Shown in pieces: positions 7,892-15,397 of a stretch of DNA of 16,367 bases. A program made the position numbers and the translations under genes. This DNA comes from Rickettsiaceae bacterium (GTDB lineage Bacteria > Pseudomonadota > Alphaproteobacteria > Rickettsiales > Rickettsiaceae), in NCBI GenBank assembly GCA_021741085.1, contig JAIOYM010000020.1:1-16367 (forward strand). Direction: 5' to 3'. Each line of letters begins with the position of its first letter. The first letter of the stretch is position 1. A model generated the notes under the pieces. It was not told the DNA's origin and searched no databases. It was given only the letters and a program-made list of their open reading frames with translations.

Positions 7892-9541
7892 TTAATTACC
7901 AGATTTTAATAGCTCGATTGCTGCAGCGCGTACTTGATGCGTGATATTCTTACCAGCTATAATGCGGGAAAGCTCTTCAATTCTCTCATCATCTTTAATA
8001 AAAGAGAAGTTCGTTGCACTACTTGCATTTACAAGTTCTTTTGTTACCAATATATGTTTGGTGGCTTTTGCTGCTATTTGAGCTTGATGAGTAACAACAA
8101 TAAGTGGTATTTGTTTAGAAAGATTGCTTAGTTTTTTTGCTATACTTTCTGCAGCTACACCGCTTGTACCAGAATCTATCTCATCAAATATTATTAACTG
8201 CGGCTTTTCTGCAAATAAAAAACTTGCCATAATAGCAAGCATGAATCTAGACATTTCTCCACCCGATGCTACTTTTGCTATAGCTATCTGTGTTGATCCT
8301 GGATTCATTTGACCAACAAAAGTTACTATGTCTAAACCGCTAGAGCTCTTATTTTCAAGAGATTGAGGTTGGATTTTGATATCAAACTTGGCCCCCTTCA
8401 TCTCTAGCTCTGCTAGCTCTTTATTTACATTACCAACAAGTTCTAAAGCAGCCTGTAATCTATTGTCACTAATTTTTTTTGCGATCTTTAGATATTCTTC
8501 TTTATTATTTTCTACTATCTTGGATAGTTCTATACTATTTATTTCTTTTGTTTTAAGCTCGGATAATTCTTTTTGGTATTTAGACGATAAGGCATTAAGC
8601 TCATAGCTGTGGCAACGATGTTTTCTCGCTATTTCTTTTATAAGAAACAATCTTTCCTCCGTTGCAGTTAGTCTTTTTTCTATATCATTATCCAATTTAT
8701 AATTATCTACCGTAATAGTAACATTATCTATATTTTCTATTGCTTGTTCCAGATTTTTTAACAACGATTCTTGTTCTGGAAGATCCTGCATTTTAATTAA
8801 TAGCTTCTGTGCAGAAATAATCCTGTTCGTTATGATATCCCCGTCAATGAGTTTTTTGACTTCTATCAAGTCTTTATAAGATTTAAGTTGTTTTTGATAA
8901 TCAAGACGTTCTTGAAATAGTATATTTTCTTCATCCTCTTTAATTCCAAGAAGTTCTAACTCTTTGCACGTAGCCTCTAGATAATCTATCTCGCGGTGAA
9001 TTTTATCAGCATCGCGCCTAAATTCATCCAAATTTTCCTGCGCTTGATTCCATTTGTAATAATGCTCGCGTATCTTTTTTCTTAGATGCTCATTATTAGC
9101 ATATTTATCTAATATATCTAGCTGTTTGTTTGAAGAAAATAGCTCAGTATGATTATGTTGACCACAGATTGTTATCAAATATTGCGCGAATATTTGCACA
9201 ATTTTATTTGGTACTATTTGGCCATTTATTAGTTGCCTTTTTTTTCCTTGAGCATTTTCACTTCTTGAGACAATCAAATAATCTTCCAATTCTATATCAT
9301 GTTCTTGCAGCAATGAAGTTATGTTATCGTCATTTTCAAAAGTTAGGGTTACGGAACAAAAAGTTGCATCTTTAGATAAAATATTGGTGTTAACTTTGTC
9401 TCCTAGACAATATAAAATTGCGTCAAGTAGCATAGATTTACCAGCACCAGTTTCGCCGGTAAGAACAGTTAGGCCTTTGTCTAGATCCAGATCTAATTGC
9501 GCTATTAGCAAGAAATTTTTGATATTTACGTTAAGTAACAT
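7892..9541 (-). CDS. recN: DNA repair protein RecN
   Basis: SMC-like ATPase that acts at DNA double-strand breaks and helps RecA-dependent repair. The 549-residue product matches the ~550-residue family. An N-terminal ATPase half carries Walker A GETGAGKS at residues 29-36. A long helical, coiled-coil middle (about 150-390) rich in Lys and Glu follows. The C-terminal ATPase half has ABC signature SGGEMSR (426-432), Walker B LIIFDEIDSG (Asp453-Glu454) and the H-loop VTHQAQIAA near 483. The start MLLNVNIKNFLLIAQL matches RecN N-termini. The gene is first in a recN-mnmE pair and faces yidC across a 173-nt divergent promoter region. A candidate promoter lies at 9562-9590. No LexA-box-like sequence was recognised upstream. 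Confidence 0.97.
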   Translation of the reverse strand: MLLNVNIKNFLLIAQLDLDLDKGLTVLTGETGAGKSMLLDAILYCLGDKVNTNILSKDATFCSVTLTFENDDNITSLLQEHDIELEDYLIVSRSENAQGKKRQLINGQIVPNKIVQIFAQYLITICGQHNHTELFSSNKQLDILDKYANNEHLRKKIREHYYKWNQAQENLDEFRRDADKIHREIDYLEATCKELELLGIKEDEENILFQERLDYQKQLKSYKDLIEVKKLIDGDIITNRIISAQKLLIKMQDLPEQESLLKNLEQAIENIDNVTITVDNYKLDNDIEKRLTATEERLFLIKEIARKHRCHSYELNALSSKYQKELSELKTKEINSIELSKIVENNKEEYLKIAKKISDNRLQAALELVGNVNKELAELEMKGAKFDIKIQPQSLENKSSSGLDIVTFVGQMNPGSTQIAIAKVASGGEMSRFMLAIMASFLFAEKPQLIIFDEIDSGTSGVAAESIAKKLSNLSKQIPLIVVTHQAQIAAKATKHILVTKELVNASSATNFSFIKDDERIEELSRIIAGKNITHQVRAAAIELLKSGN

Positions 9542-9561
9542 TCATCAGGAGATAAAATTAT

Positions 9562-9590
9562 ATATTATAAATTCTATACTAAATTGGCAA
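9562..9590 (-). promoter_or_regulatory. candidate recN-mnmE promoter
   Basis: On the minus strand TTGCCA (9590-9585) is followed after 15 nt by TATAAT (9569-9564), or after 17 nt by TAATAT (9567-9562). This sits 20 to 50 nt upstream of the recN start. The -10 choice is ambiguous because the region is an AT run. Confidence 0.42.
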
Positions 9591-9601
9591 GATAGTCGAT
9601 T

Positions 9602-9640
9602 TACAAAATTATTAGCTTAAAATACTTAAAAAATTTTGTA
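9602..9640. repeat. inverted repeat between the divergent recN and yidC promoters
   Basis: TACAAAATT (9602-9610) and its exact reverse complement AATTTTGTA (9632-9640) are 21 nt apart. The right arm directly abuts the yidC -35 box, and the left arm lies just upstream of the candidate recN promoter. The position would suit a shared operator, but AT-rich composition makes a chance match possible. Confidence 0.3.
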
Positions 9641-9669
9641 TTGATAGTTTTGTTGATTGCTAATAGAAT
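9641..9669 (+). promoter_or_regulatory. candidate yidC-engB promoter
   Basis: TTGATA (9641-9646) and TAGAAT (9664-9669) are 17 nt apart, each one or two mismatches from sigma-70 consensus. The predicted start near 9676 gives a ~39-nt leader to the yidC ATG at 9715. The leader lacks an obvious Shine-Dalgarno sequence close to the start codon. Confidence 0.5.
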
Positions 9670-9714
9670 TGTGGGGAACGAAAAATTGTTTTAATTAAAA
9701 TATAATTAGATTAC

Positions 9715-11403
9715 ATGGAAAATAATAATTTTACTCTTATATTATCTGTTGTTTTAGCATTAGGTATTATTTTTGGGTGGCAGCATTTTTATGAAAAGCC
9801 TAGATTGCAAGAATTACAAAAACAAACTATAGCTAAAAATTCCCAATCGAAAGCTGTGAAATCATTAAATAAGTCTAAATCAAGTGGTTTTTTGGATACT
9901 GATAAAGCTTTAACCCAAAGTTCAAGAGTGTTAATTAATACCCAAAAGTTACGTGGTTCCATTTCTTTGAAGGCCTTAAGGTTTGACGATTTAACTTTAG
10001 TCGGTTACAAGGAAACTTTAGATGAAAATAGCGCGGATATAAGGTTACTAAATCCATCTAACACAAAGAATTCTTACTTTGCAGAATTTGGTTTTTTAGG
10101 AGCAAAAAATTTTCCAAATAGCGAAACTACATGGAGTGCAAATAATACTGAGTTAACAACAGAAAAACCCGTTGTTTTTAGCTGGAAAAATACTGATGGC
10201 ATAGAGTTTTTAGTTACAATTTCGGTGGATGAGAATTACATGTTTTCTATGCACCAAGAAATTGTTAATCATTCGAACAAGAAAATAGAATTTCAAGCCT
10301 ATGGTTTGGTTAATAAAATCAACATACCTGAAGCTAATGCAAATGCTGTGGTTTACACAGGTATGATGGGAGCTTTTGACGGACAAATAGAAGAATTTGC
10401 TTACGATAAAATAAAATCAAATAAACGCAAACAATTACTAGATAAACAGATTTCTTGGCTTGGATTTACTGAAAAATATTGGCTTACTAGTTTTGTTTTA
10501 GATAAAAACTTTATTTACAACAGTAATGCAAGCTATGCTTTGCGTAATGGTTTGGATTATTATCAACTAGATTTTGTTACAAAGAAGCAATCTCTTAATA
10601 AAGATGAGCATTTTTCTCTTCAACACAAGCTATTTTTAGGTGCTAAAAAAGTTGATTTATTAGATCAATATGAAAAAAATGATGATATTACACTTTTTGA
10701 TAGGGCTATTGATTTTGGTTGGTTTTACATTTTAACAAAACCTTTGTTCGGAATATTGAATTTTTTCTATGGATTAGTTGGTAATTTTGGCTTAAGTATA
10801 ATTATTGTAACGGTTTTGGTAAAAATAATTATGTTGGGTCTTGCTAACAAATCTTACACTACTATGGCACGTATGAAGGAAATACAGCCCGAAATAGACA
10901 GATTGAAAATATTATACGCAAACGATCAAATGCAAATTAGCCAAGCAACTTTGGCTTTATATAAAAAACACGGTCTTAACCCCGTTGCTGGATGTTTGCC
11001 AGTAATCTTACAAATACCGGTATTTTTCTCTATCTACAAAGTATTGAATGTTACTATAGAAATGCGTCACGCATCTTTTTTTGGTTGGATAAGAGATCTA
11101 TCTGCGCCAGATCCAACTAATATATTTAACTTATTTGGACTGCTACCTTTTCAAGCACCACAGTTTTTGCACATAGGTTTACTACCAATTTTAATGGCGC
11201 TTACAATGCATTGGCAGCAAAAATTAAACCCACCACCACAAGACCCAATACAGCAAAAGCTAATGCAATTTATGCCACTGATGTTCTTGTTTATGTTTAA
11301 TAATTTCCCTTCTGGATTATTTTTATATTGGACATGGAGTAATATTCTATCTATAATCCAGCAAAAATATGTAAATAACTTTAAAACAAAACATGGACAA
11401 TAA
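9715..11403 (+). CDS. yidC: membrane protein insertase YidC (Oxa1 family)
   Basis: Inserts and folds inner-membrane proteins, alone or with SecYEG. The 562-residue product has a first membrane helix at about residues 6-22 (FTLILSVVLALGIIFGW), then a large periplasmic beta-sandwich domain to about 330. The conserved Oxa1 core follows: FGWFYILTKPLFGILNFFY, the helix LSIIIVTVLVKIIM with the groove Lys at 370 (Arg in E. coli; from memory, Lys is usual in alphaproteobacteria), the cytoplasmic hairpin MARMKEIQPEI...LYKKHGLNPVAGC, and FMPLMFLFMFNNFPSGLFLYW near the end. The ATG at 9715 places the first helix correctly. The stop codon overlaps the start of engB by 11 nt, so the two are coupled. rpmH and rnpA, often next to yidC in other bacteria, are absent here. 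Confidence 0.97.
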   Translation: MENNNFTLILSVVLALGIIFGWQHFYEKPRLQELQKQTIAKNSQSKAVKSLNKSKSSGFLDTDKALTQSSRVLINTQKLRGSISLKALRFDDLTLVGYKETLDENSADIRLLNPSNTKNSYFAEFGFLGAKNFPNSETTWSANNTELTTEKPVVFSWKNTDGIEFLVTISVDENYMFSMHQEIVNHSNKKIEFQAYGLVNKINIPEANANAVVYTGMMGAFDGQIEEFAYDKIKSNKRKQLLDKQISWLGFTEKYWLTSFVLDKNFIYNSNASYALRNGLDYYQLDFVTKKQSLNKDEHFSLQHKLFLGAKKVDLLDQYEKNDDITLFDRAIDFGWFYILTKPLFGILNFFYGLVGNFGLSIIIVTVLVKIIMLGLANKSYTTMARMKEIQPEIDRLKILYANDQMQISQATLALYKKHGLNPVAGCLPVILQIPVFFSIYKVLNVTIEMRHASFFGWIRDLSAPDPTNIFNLFGLLPFQAPQFLHIGLLPILMALTMHWQQKLNPPPQDPIQQKLMQFMPLMFLFMFNNFPSGLFLYWTWSNILSIIQQKYVNNFKTKHGQ

Positions 11404-12013
11404 AGATAGGCTGAAAAAATTTTTACGTGAAGCTGAATTTATAGCAGGGGCAAATAATATTAAATCCCTGCCTAAAGATCTTACATTGCCTGAAATAGCT
11501 TTTGTAGGGAAGTCTAATGTGGGCAAATCAACTCTAATTAACACTCTGTGTAACAGAAAGAAGTTAGTCAAAACATCAAAGTCTCCTGGACACACCAAAC
11601 AAATTAATTTTTTTAAAATTGATAATACATTTACCTTAGTAGATCTACCAGGTTATGGATTCTCTAGAGTTTCCCATTCAAGAAAAGAAGAGTGGAAAAA
11701 ATTGATCTCGTATTATTTTGCTAAAAGCAAAAATATAATTTTGTGTAACATTTTATTAGATGCCAGAAGAGACCTGCAAGAAAACGATCTAATGGTTATG
11801 GAGATGATGGAAAATTTGTCGATAAAATGGCAAGTGGTTATAACTAAATCTGATAAACTAAAAACCTCTGAGCGCTCTAAGTTAGAAACATTGATCACAG
11901 ACTTATATGATAGAGGTTGTACTCAAATTTTTTATTCTGGCTACGATAACCCTAATCAACTAGACGGTTTAAGGCTAGCTTTGATTGATGAAATCACGCT
12001 TTGCAAAGCATAA
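11393..12013 (+). CDS. engB: ribosome biogenesis GTP-binding protein EngB/YsxC
   Basis: Essential small GTPase needed for assembly of the large ribosomal subunit. The 206-residue product has the single TrmE-Era-type G domain: G1 GKSNVGKS (39-46), switch I SPGHTKQINFF, G3 DLPGYGFS and G4 TKSD, followed by a short C-terminal helix. Length and motif order are normal. The ATG at 11393 lies within the last codons of yidC (11-nt overlap), and no Shine-Dalgarno sequence is evident, so translation probably depends on ribosomes finishing yidC. A long inverted repeat (12038-12077) lies 25 nt after the stop codon and may end the transcript. Confidence 0.97.
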   Translation: MDNKDRLKKFLREAEFIAGANNIKSLPKDLTLPEIAFVGKSNVGKSTLINTLCNRKKLVKTSKSPGHTKQINFFKIDNTFTLVDLPGYGFSRVSHSRKEEWKKLISYYFAKSKNIILCNILLDARRDLQENDLMVMEMMENLSIKWQVVITKSDKLKTSERSKLETLITDLYDRGCTQIFYSGYDNPNQLDGLRLALIDEITLCKA

Positions 12014-12037
12014 TTTACAATAGCGCTAAAGAGCCTG

Positions 12038-12077
12038 TATAAATAGTAAAAAGCTTTTCTCAAACATACTATTTATA
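12038..12077 (+). terminator. long AT-rich stem-loop behind engB
   Basis: TATAAATAGTA (12038-12048) is the exact reverse complement of TACTATTTATA (12067-12077), an 11-bp stem with an 18-nt loop that itself contains the palindrome AAAAGCTTTT. It begins 25 nt after the engB stop. It may act as a terminator or protect the 3' end of the yidC-engB message. The low G+C of the stem and lack of a following T run limit confidence. Confidence 0.4.
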
Positions 12078-12089
12078 ATATCACTAATC

Positions 12090-12253
12090 TCAATTTATAT
12101 TAATTCACACACATTTTCTACTTAAAGCATTAAACCATGCAAGCTCTATATCAATTACATTAATTGATGTAGATTTTCTACTTCTCGTATTACTTATAAA
12201 AATTTCTATATATAATTTATATTTAATATAGTAATATATGTAAATTTCTACTT
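12090..12253 (+). repeat. three spaced imperfect direct repeats upstream of the LRR gene
   Basis: The 9-mer TTTCTACTT occurs at 12115-12123, 12175-12183 and 12245-12253, 60 and 70 nt apart. In the first two copies similarity extends ~25 nt leftward with shared blocks TCAATT, ATTAATT and ATTTTCTACTT (12090-12123 and 12151-12183). The third copy shares mainly AAATTTCTACTT. A truncated ATTTCTA lies at 12202-12208. The second copy also forms the small hairpin GTAGA-TTT-TCTAC. Such spaced repeats could be binding sites for a regulator or remnants of a tandem duplication; no CRISPR-associated gene is present. Confidence 0.5.
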
Positions 12254-12393
12254 GCTATACAGATTATATTAATATATGGTATACACGTTAAGATATTAAT
12301 AATAATAATTATTACATTATTTACCAATATTAATTTCATTAACCTATAGCAAAAGTATTAGTAGGAAACAAATATAATATAAAATTATTTATT

Positions 12394-15018
12394 ATGACAA
12401 TTACAGAAGTAACATATACAACAGAAGTCAATCAATTTCTTCTTGACTTAAGCTCTTTGGATGACGATTCTTTTGCTCTAAAATACAAAGAATTAAAAGT
12501 ATTAGACTTAAACCGAGCTTTAAAATATAAAGACGTAACAACCCATGAAGAATTATTAGCTCAACTATGTAACAAACTAAAGTATCTAACTCAATTAAAA
12601 ACATTAGACTTAAGTCATAATAATATAAGCTATACGGATCTGTCGTCTTTATCTGCATTAAAAGAATTAGAAGAAATAAATATAAGCCATAATCATTTGA
12701 AAGCTAAGGGAGCAGAAAATATAGTTAAAGCTCTACTTAATAGTAAAAATACATTAAAAACACTAGAACTAAACCATTGTAGCATAACTAGTTATGAAAG
12801 ACTTGAAGAATGGTACGGCGAGGGTGTAAAAGAGTTATTTGAAGACCTAGGTAAGTTAACTGAATTAGAAGTATTAAACTTAAGCAACAATACTATAGGC
12901 ATTAAAAACCTGGAGTTCGAGATGAATAATCTAGGAGTAGATTATTTAGCTAAAGCTCTTGTAAATCTTACAAAATTAAAAATATTAAACTTATCCAATA
13001 ATCATTTAAAAGAAGACTCAAAAAGTTTACTTGATGCTCTGAAGCAACTTTCTTCTACATTGGAAGGACTAAACTTAAGCGCTAATTCCATAGCTGGTCC
13101 TGCTAATGAGCCTAAGTTTGCTCTTAATTTATATGAAAAACGAGATAAACCAAATGGAGAGGAACGAGCAAAATATTTAGTTGAAACTCTTAGTGAGCTT
13201 AAAAACTTAAAAATATTATATTTAGATTCTAATAAGCTAAAAAAACACCAAGTAGTTAATGTAGTTGATGCTCTTATTGGGAGCGGAGCTCCATTAGAAG
13301 AATTAGATTTGGGCTCTAATAATGCAGGGAAGGAAGGAGCAAACTCTATATGTAAACTTCTGCTTAGAACTCCATCATTAAAAAAATTAGATATTAGCCG
13401 TAGCCATCTGGGTAAGACAGGAGCGTCAAATCTATTCACTTCTTTGGCTACAAACAAAACTTTAGAAGAATTAGATATAAACTTTATCTGTGATATGTCA
13501 GAGAATAGTGCATCTAAGCAGTTAATTAATGCTATGAAGCAGAATAAGCAATCCAAGAAGAGTGATATGTCAGAAAATAGTCTATCTAAGCAGCTAAGTA
13601 ATGCTATCAAGCAGAATAAGAGCTTAAAAATCTTAAATATATCTTCAAATAAGATTAATGATGATGCAGCTATAAATATAGCTTGTGGCCTCAATGATAA
13701 CGGTGGCTTAAAAAGCTTGTATGCATGCAATAATAATATAGGATTTGAAGGTGCAGGAGCTCTGGTTAAAAGTTGCAAAAAAATTGATAGCTTAATACTA
13801 TCAGGTAATGGACTGAATCATGGGAACTTCACAGATCTATTGGATTCTATAAAGAATATCAAGTTAAAGGTGCTAGATCTATCAAATATTTATATATCAA
13901 TAACCCACGCACAAGCAATAGCCGAATCTTTACATTCTTCACAAATAAAAAAATTAATTTACGACACATCTAGCTATGGTTTTAATCAAGGTATTAATCA
14001 ATTTATTACTAATGCTGTAAATGCACACGAAGAGTTTAATAATCTTTTTGAAAACGATAAGGTAATTTCCCCTACAAACTTTTTTGAATTTTTACTTAAG
14101 CATAGAGAATATTTAAAGAATCCATTCGCAAAACAAGCACTATTGAACCCAAGTCTTTGGGAAAATGAATGTGACGAAACGCCTAAGTTTTTTGTAAAAG
14201 AACTACTATTTCGTGAGGCTATACAAGAGTTTGACAAAAAGATAGACCTAGTTAGAGAACAATTACTAATTGATCTTGAAAAGACTAAGATAATAGAAGA
14301 AGCTGCAAGACTATTAGATGATGAACATAAATTTGCTATAATGATGCATAGCTATGAATCATATTTCAACAATCAATATGCAAAGCTAATTCTCAAGGAA
14401 AGAGGAGAGTTAAGCAAAGAGAGAGAAGAGCAAACAAGACAAATAGAGAATTTTCATCAAAATGAATTTGTTAGTTTGAAAAATTTTCACGGGTTTGATA
14501 AAAAAAATGAAGCGCAAGGTAAACCGCTATCAATTGAGTTTTATGTTCTATCGAAACTAATGAAGGAAGAAAATCTTCATTTAGTGAAGTCACTTAATAC
14601 AGGTTTTGATGAAGAAACTGGCATCTGCAACAATGAAGATTTTGTAGCTAATACTTTAAAAAACAAACTGAAAAGCAAAGTATCGCAAAAGATGAAATGC
14701 AAATTAGGTTGGGAGAAATTTAATGCTGCATATTGTAATCTCCCTTCGTTGATTAAACTTACTTTTATCTCAATGGAATCAAATCCTAAAGGAATACTTA
14801 AAAAACGACTAGCTAAAGAACGACCAGCTGAAGATACAACTTCCTATGAGAACAACTCAAAAAGACAGAAGCTTTGTGATGAAGATTATTGTACTAAGCA
14901 AAAACCAGAGTCGGATAATATGGTATATGAAAATCAAGAATATAATAAGATGGAAGTAACTACTAACGGGCATACAGAAATTGAGTCTCTGGTTTTTAGT
15001 GATCAAATGCCACAATAA
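12394..15018 (+). CDS. large leucine-rich-repeat protein, candidate host-directed effector
   Basis: An 874-residue protein. Residues ~30-540 hold roughly 15 leucine-rich repeats of the ~28-residue ribonuclease-inhibitor/NLRC3-like type, e.g. LKTLDLSHNNIS, LKILNLSNNHL, LEELDLGSNNAGKEGA and LKSLYACNNNIGFEGAGAL. This is a eukaryotic-like protein-binding horseshoe. Residues ~545-800 are mostly alpha-helical and charged, with a possible coiled coil around LILKERGELSKEREEQTRQ. The last ~70 residues are hydrophilic and hold basic clusters KKR (803-805), KER (808-810) and KRQK (823-826), resembling a bipartite nuclear localisation signal, followed by an acidic tail. There is no signal peptide or membrane segment. 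LRR proteins of intracellular bacteria are often secreted effectors; secretion and target here are inference. A 24-residue unit is tandemly duplicated (367-409). The ATG at 12394 is the first in frame, without a Shine-Dalgarno sequence. Confidence 0.85.
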   Translation: MTITEVTYTTEVNQFLLDLSSLDDDSFALKYKELKVLDLNRALKYKDVTTHEELLAQLCNKLKYLTQLKTLDLSHNNISYTDLSSLSALKELEEINISHNHLKAKGAENIVKALLNSKNTLKTLELNHCSITSYERLEEWYGEGVKELFEDLGKLTELEVLNLSNNTIGIKNLEFEMNNLGVDYLAKALVNLTKLKILNLSNNHLKEDSKSLLDALKQLSSTLEGLNLSANSIAGPANEPKFALNLYEKRDKPNGEERAKYLVETLSELKNLKILYLDSNKLKKHQVVNVVDALIGSGAPLEELDLGSNNAGKEGANSICKLLLRTPSLKKLDISRSHLGKTGASNLFTSLATNKTLEELDINFICDMSENSASKQLINAMKQNKQSKKSDMSENSLSKQLSNAIKQNKSLKILNISSNKINDDAAINIACGLNDNGGLKSLYACNNNIGFEGAGALVKSCKKIDSLILSGNGLNHGNFTDLLDSIKNIKLKVLDLSNIYISITHAQAIAESLHSSQIKKLIYDTSSYGFNQGINQFITNAVNAHEEFNNLFENDKVISPTNFFEFLLKHREYLKNPFAKQALLNPSLWENECDETPKFFVKELLFREAIQEFDKKIDLVREQLLIDLEKTKIIEEAARLLDDEHKFAIMMHSYESYFNNQYAKLILKERGELSKEREEQTRQIENFHQNEFVSLKNFHGFDKKNEAQGKPLSIEFYVLSKLMKEENLHLVKSLNTGFDEETGICNNEDFVANTLKNKLKSKVSQKMKCKLGWEKFNAAYCNLPSLIKLTFISMESNPKGILKKRLAKERPAEDTTSYENNSKRQKLCDEDYCTKQKPESDNMVYENQEYNKMEVTTNGHTEIESLVFSDQMPQ
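13492..13620 (+). repeat. 72-nt-period tandem duplication inside the LRR gene
   Basis: Copy 1 starts at 13492 and copy 2 at 13564, both reading DMSENS-SKQL-NA-KQNK. Over the first 57 nt of each unit 51 positions match, by hand alignment. The period is exactly 24 codons, so the frame is kept. The high identity points to a fairly recent duplication, shorter than the standard ~28-residue repeat, so it probably adds an irregular turn to the solenoid. Confidence 0.8.
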
Positions 15019-15030
15019 TTTTTTAAAATT

Positions 15031-15116
15031 GTATGGAAGAGTTGTTTGTGCTGGATTGCCACGCTTTGCAAGCTCGCAATGACTCTTGGTTTATACCGCT
15101 AGGGGGAGTTGCTTTT
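15031..15116 (+). repeat. palindromic repeat element, copy 1 (plus orientation)
   Basis: The core 15051-15083 contains ATTGC-CAC-GCTT-TGC-AAGC-TC-GCAAT, a two-part hairpin, framed by CTGG and GAC. The core is identical to that at 15328-15360, and similarity extends left (GTAT.GAAGAG) and right (TACCGCTAG.GG...TGCTTTT). The style, with a GGATTGCC...GCAATGAC frame, matches short palindromic elements scattered in Rickettsiales genomes. An open frame starting at 15033 reads through it as FVLDCHALQARND. Confidence 0.8.
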
Positions 15117-15160
15117 TCTAAGTTAAATGTGGCTAAAATGCCTAACGGTCATAGATCTGT

Positions 15161-15283
15161 GTCATCACGCTCTTTGCCTTGGCAAAGGGCAGCGTGCGAA
15201 AATAATGTTTTGCTCTAGCCTTGGTTTGATAATGTGTTAGTTCGGCTGCTTGGCTGAGCCTGCGAACTAGCGTGGTGATCCAG
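15161..15283 (-). repeat. longer palindromic element in inverted orientation
   Basis: Read on the minus strand it begins CTGGATCACCACGCT (15283-15269), closely resembling CTGGATTGCCACGCT of the flanking short copies, and ends AGCGTGATGAC (15171-15161), resembling their AATGAC end. The two termini are imperfect inverted repeats of each other. Two strong internal hairpins are present: CACGCT-CTTTGCC-TT-GGCAAAG-GGC-AGCGTG (15166-15196), and TAGTTCG...CGAACTA enclosing GGCT-G-AGCC (15238-15269). It looks like a small non-autonomous (MITE-like) element of the same family. Confidence 0.65.
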
Positions 15284-15307
15284 TTATCTAACCTTTCTTT
15301 TAAATAT

Positions 15308-15397
15308 GTATAGAAGAGTCATTTGTTCTGGATTGCCACGCTTTGCAAGCTCGCAATGACACTTGCGCGTTACCGCTAGAGGATTTTACTGCTTTTA
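15308..15397 (+). repeat. palindromic repeat element, copy 2 (plus orientation)
   Basis: A second copy of the element at 15031-15116, with identical 33-nt core (15328-15360) and diverged flanks, 277 nt downstream in the same orientation. The same reading frame is open through it, from 15304 to a TAG at 15439, giving FVLDCHALQARND followed by TCALPLEDFTAFIYSTKGWA. No start codon is available in that frame, so it is not called as a gene. Confidence 0.8.

Larger units (their letters stand above)
12014..12393 (+). other. 380-nt spacer between engB and the LRR gene
   Basis: No open frame of note on either strand. It holds the stem-loop at 12038-12077, the spaced direct repeats at 12090-12253, and a TATAAT at 12373-12378 which, if a -10 box, would give a leader of only ~10 nt for the LRR gene; no matching -35 box was found. 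No Shine-Dalgarno sequence precedes the LRR start. The segment 12254-12372 is AT-rich with simple-sequence-like TAATAATAATAATTATT near 12297-12313. Confidence 0.6.

Noticed and set aside
11347..11598. Minus-strand open frame across the yidC-engB junction
   Set aside because: Antisense to two well-supported overlapping genes, with no family resemblance.
12090..12253. A degenerate CRISPR array: TTTCTACTT recurs every 60-70 nt and resembles part of Cas12a-type repeats
   Set aside because: Copies are too diverged outside the 9-mer, there are only three, the repeat hairpin has the opposite arm order to the Cas12a type, and no cas gene is present.
13002..13778. A 258-codon minus-strand open frame
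   Set aside because: It is the antisense shadow of the LRR gene: leucine and serine rich, with no domain features, and explained by repeat periodicity in the sense frame.
14161..14420. A NEL-type E3 ubiquitin ligase domain in the LRR protein (Cys593 in ECDE, then helical segments), as in IpaH/SspH effectors
   Set aside because: Only an acidic residue next to one Cys and general helicity fit; spacing to later motifs differs and I cannot align it with confidence. An HHpred search of residues 545-800 would settle it.
15033..15218. A 61-codon open frame as a real small gene
   Set aside because: About a third of it is the palindromic repeat and the rest overlaps the inverted element with strong hairpins; no Shine-Dalgarno sequence and no recognisable family. 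Kept only as a finding about frame conservation.
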